Below are positions 62,596 to 64,000 of a stretch of 64,000 nucleotides of DNA, piece after piece. The DNA comes from Ustilago trichophora (taxonomy: Eukaryota > Basidiomycota > Ustilaginomycetes > Ustilaginales > Ustilaginaceae). The position numbers were made by a program, and so were the translations under genes. The notes under the pieces are model-generated. The model was not told where the DNA came from. It saw only the letters and a list, made by a program, of their open reading frames with translations, and made no database searches. The DNA is taken from the NCBI GenBank assembly GCA_900323505.1, contig OOIN01000008.1, positions 806,001 through 870,000 of the forward strand, in the 5' to 3' direction. Within the stretch, counting starts at the first letter, position 1. Every line of letters begins with the position of its first letter.

Positions 62596-63839
62596 ATGAG
62601 GTTGGGATGCTTGCAGGTCCTTGCAGCAACTGCTCTTTGTCTTCTGCCCTCGGTTTGCGCTTGGGGTATTGTGGGACATCAGATTGTCGCAACCATCGCC
62701 CAGACGCAACTTCATCCAGCTATTCGAGAGCAGCTCTGTTCCATCTTGCCCAATTACACCCGGTATCCTTCTCACTGGCCAGCATCAGAAACCAAAGAGG
62801 TGCACGAGCACTGCCATCTTGCCGTCCTTGCCGGATGGCCCGACACCATTCGCTCGCGCTATCCTTGGAGTGGTCAACTGCACTACGTCAATCCAGTCGA
62901 CGACCATCCTCCCAAGCAATGCTTCTACGGTGAGACTGGCTGGACTTCGCAGAGCAATGTGCTCACCTCGCTTGTCAACTACACATCGCGTGTTGTGACC
63001 GAATCGGGATGGGAGCGCGACATGGCTCTGCGCTTCATGGTGCACCTCTTTGGCGATGCGCATCAGCCACTTCATCTTACGGGCCGTGCACGCGGTGGCA
63101 ACGATGTCTGGGTGCATTTCGAGGGGCGCAAGGCTCGATTGCATACGGTATGGGATACTCTTCTGATCGATAAGCAAATCCGAGAGCTGTCCAACTACAC
63201 GACAAGGTTGCCATCGGGACGTATCGAGAGCGCTTTGGTCGGAGCACGATACGATCCGCTCATCCGATACATCCTCAAGGAGGGCCTCGGACAGCCGGCA
63301 ATTCGTGGTCAGACGGACAATGGCTGGTGGAAGGAAGAGTCGGCTACTTGGCCCGCTTGTCAGGGAAGCGGCGTGGGAACTGACGGATTGATCCATGATG
63401 GAGAGGGTCAGCTCGCCTTTGTCAACGACATGGAAGATCCGCACCGAATCGACGATACGGATCTGCCGATCTGCCCCTATGAATGGACCAAGCCGATGCA
63501 CTCGCTTGTGTGCGATTATGCCTTCGCTTCGCCAGTGCCAACGTGGGAACCGACCCCACCGCAGACCGGTGGATCTCACCCTTCACCAATTCCACTGCCG
63601 GAACCAGAGCTGGACGTACCCGAGTATGTTGGCCGCATCGAACGGTAAGTTCAAGACTCCATATGTGCCGAGGACTTCTGACCAGAGCCGCAACGCTGAC
63701 TTTTGTTTGTCTTGATCCCTTCACCGTCTTCAGCGACAAGGTCATTCACAAGCAACTCGCCAAGGCAGGTCTTCGCCTCGCTGCAGTCCTCAACACTCTT
63801 CTCCTTACTGCTGATACAGAAGCACACGTCTCGGAATAG
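62596..63839 (+). CDS. Secreted S1/P1-type zinc nuclease
   Basis: Exons 62596-63644 and 63734-63839 give 384 residues; the 89-bp intron has a GTAAGT donor and a CTGAC site. I chose the ATG at 62596 because it gives a clean signal peptide with cleavage before Trp23 (LLPSVCA|WGIVGH), and the mature N-terminal Trp is a zinc ligand in this family. Other ligand motifs are visible: the WGIVGHQ His, LHYVNPVDDHPP, MVHLFGDAHQPLHL, and a further WVHFEGRKARLHTVWD. These enzymes cut single-stranded DNA and RNA using three zinc ions, outside the cell or in the vacuole. Phosphate scavenging or, in a plant-associated smut, attack on host extracellular nucleic acids are possible roles. The second exon supplies the closing helix (KAGLRLAAVLNTLL). 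Confidence 0.93.
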
Positions 63840-64000
63840 CTGTAGCATTGTGTCTAGCTCTACAACCATCTGGAATGAAAGCATCTCTAGTGTGCAAAAC
63901 TCGAAGCCCGATGAGAAAGCGACATTGTGCGTCTGCCTCAGATTTGAGTGGAATTACTCGAGCCTGGTTAGGGCTCCAGTCGCATCGTACCAAAGGCCTT

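Overview
The window looks like nuclear DNA from a smut fungus (Ustilaginaceae, Basidiomycota), compatible with Ustilago/Mycosarcoma maydis or a close relative. This is inferred from gene content and style, not from a database match. Genes are mostly single long exons with Ser/Ala/Gly-rich disordered stretches and a moderately GC-rich composition. The minority of split genes have introns of about 80-275 bp with GT..AG ends and usually a CTGAC-type branch site. I support 22 protein genes. Six with clear protein homology are invisible or truncated as single open frames and were rebuilt by splicing (TDP1, Ras, Ubc4-type E2, elongin C, myosin essential light chain, ATP synthase subunit g). A Par32-like protein, an S1/P1 nuclease and a small mitochondrial-type protein were also joined across introns.

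Layout. 1-12 kb: the 3' part of a Pps1-like dual-specificity phosphatase; an unrecognised coiled-coil protein; a SETD6/LSMT-type lysine methyltransferase divergent from tyrosyl-DNA phosphodiesterase TDP1; and the CCCH ribosome-associated protein TMA46/ZC3H15. 12-26.8 kb: a Ynd1-like apyrase on the minus strand; a gene-poor 5.5 kb upstream of a Ras GTPase whose 5' leader lacks any ATG for about 700 bp; the monopolin subunit Csm1/Pcs1; a MOSC-domain protein; and ALG13. 27-36 kb: a 1483-residue Ser-rich single-pass membrane protein, then a 3.2-kb gene desert with an AT-rich island. 36-48 kb: a small mitochondrial-type protein, a Ubc4/Ubc5 E2, the SANT-domain corepressor Snt1, and a six-exon elongin C gene. 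49-64 kb: a large class I methyltransferase, exosome subunit RRP45, a Par32-like GRGGAGN-repeat protein, myosin essential light chain (Cdc4/Mlc1), F1Fo ATP synthase subunit g, an RNI/F-box-like leucine-rich protein, and a secreted S1/P1 nuclease.

There is no biosynthetic or secreted-effector cluster, and no mobile element, tRNA, rRNA or CRISPR array that I can support. The genes are mainly conserved housekeeping functions: signalling, DNA and RNA metabolism, glycosylation, ubiquitin transfer, cytokinesis and respiration. They do not form one pathway. Several are arranged as divergent pairs (SET/TDP1, MOSC/ALG13, light chain/ATP synthase g, leucine-rich protein/nuclease) that may share promoters.

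The most interesting signals are the cryptic gene structures (a 6-nt first exon in elongin C, an ATG-only first exon in the light chain), the ATG-free Ras leader, a probable long 5'-UTR intron before the E2 gene, a possible distant signal-peptide exon for the membrane protein, and the AT-rich island near 33.5-33.9 kb.
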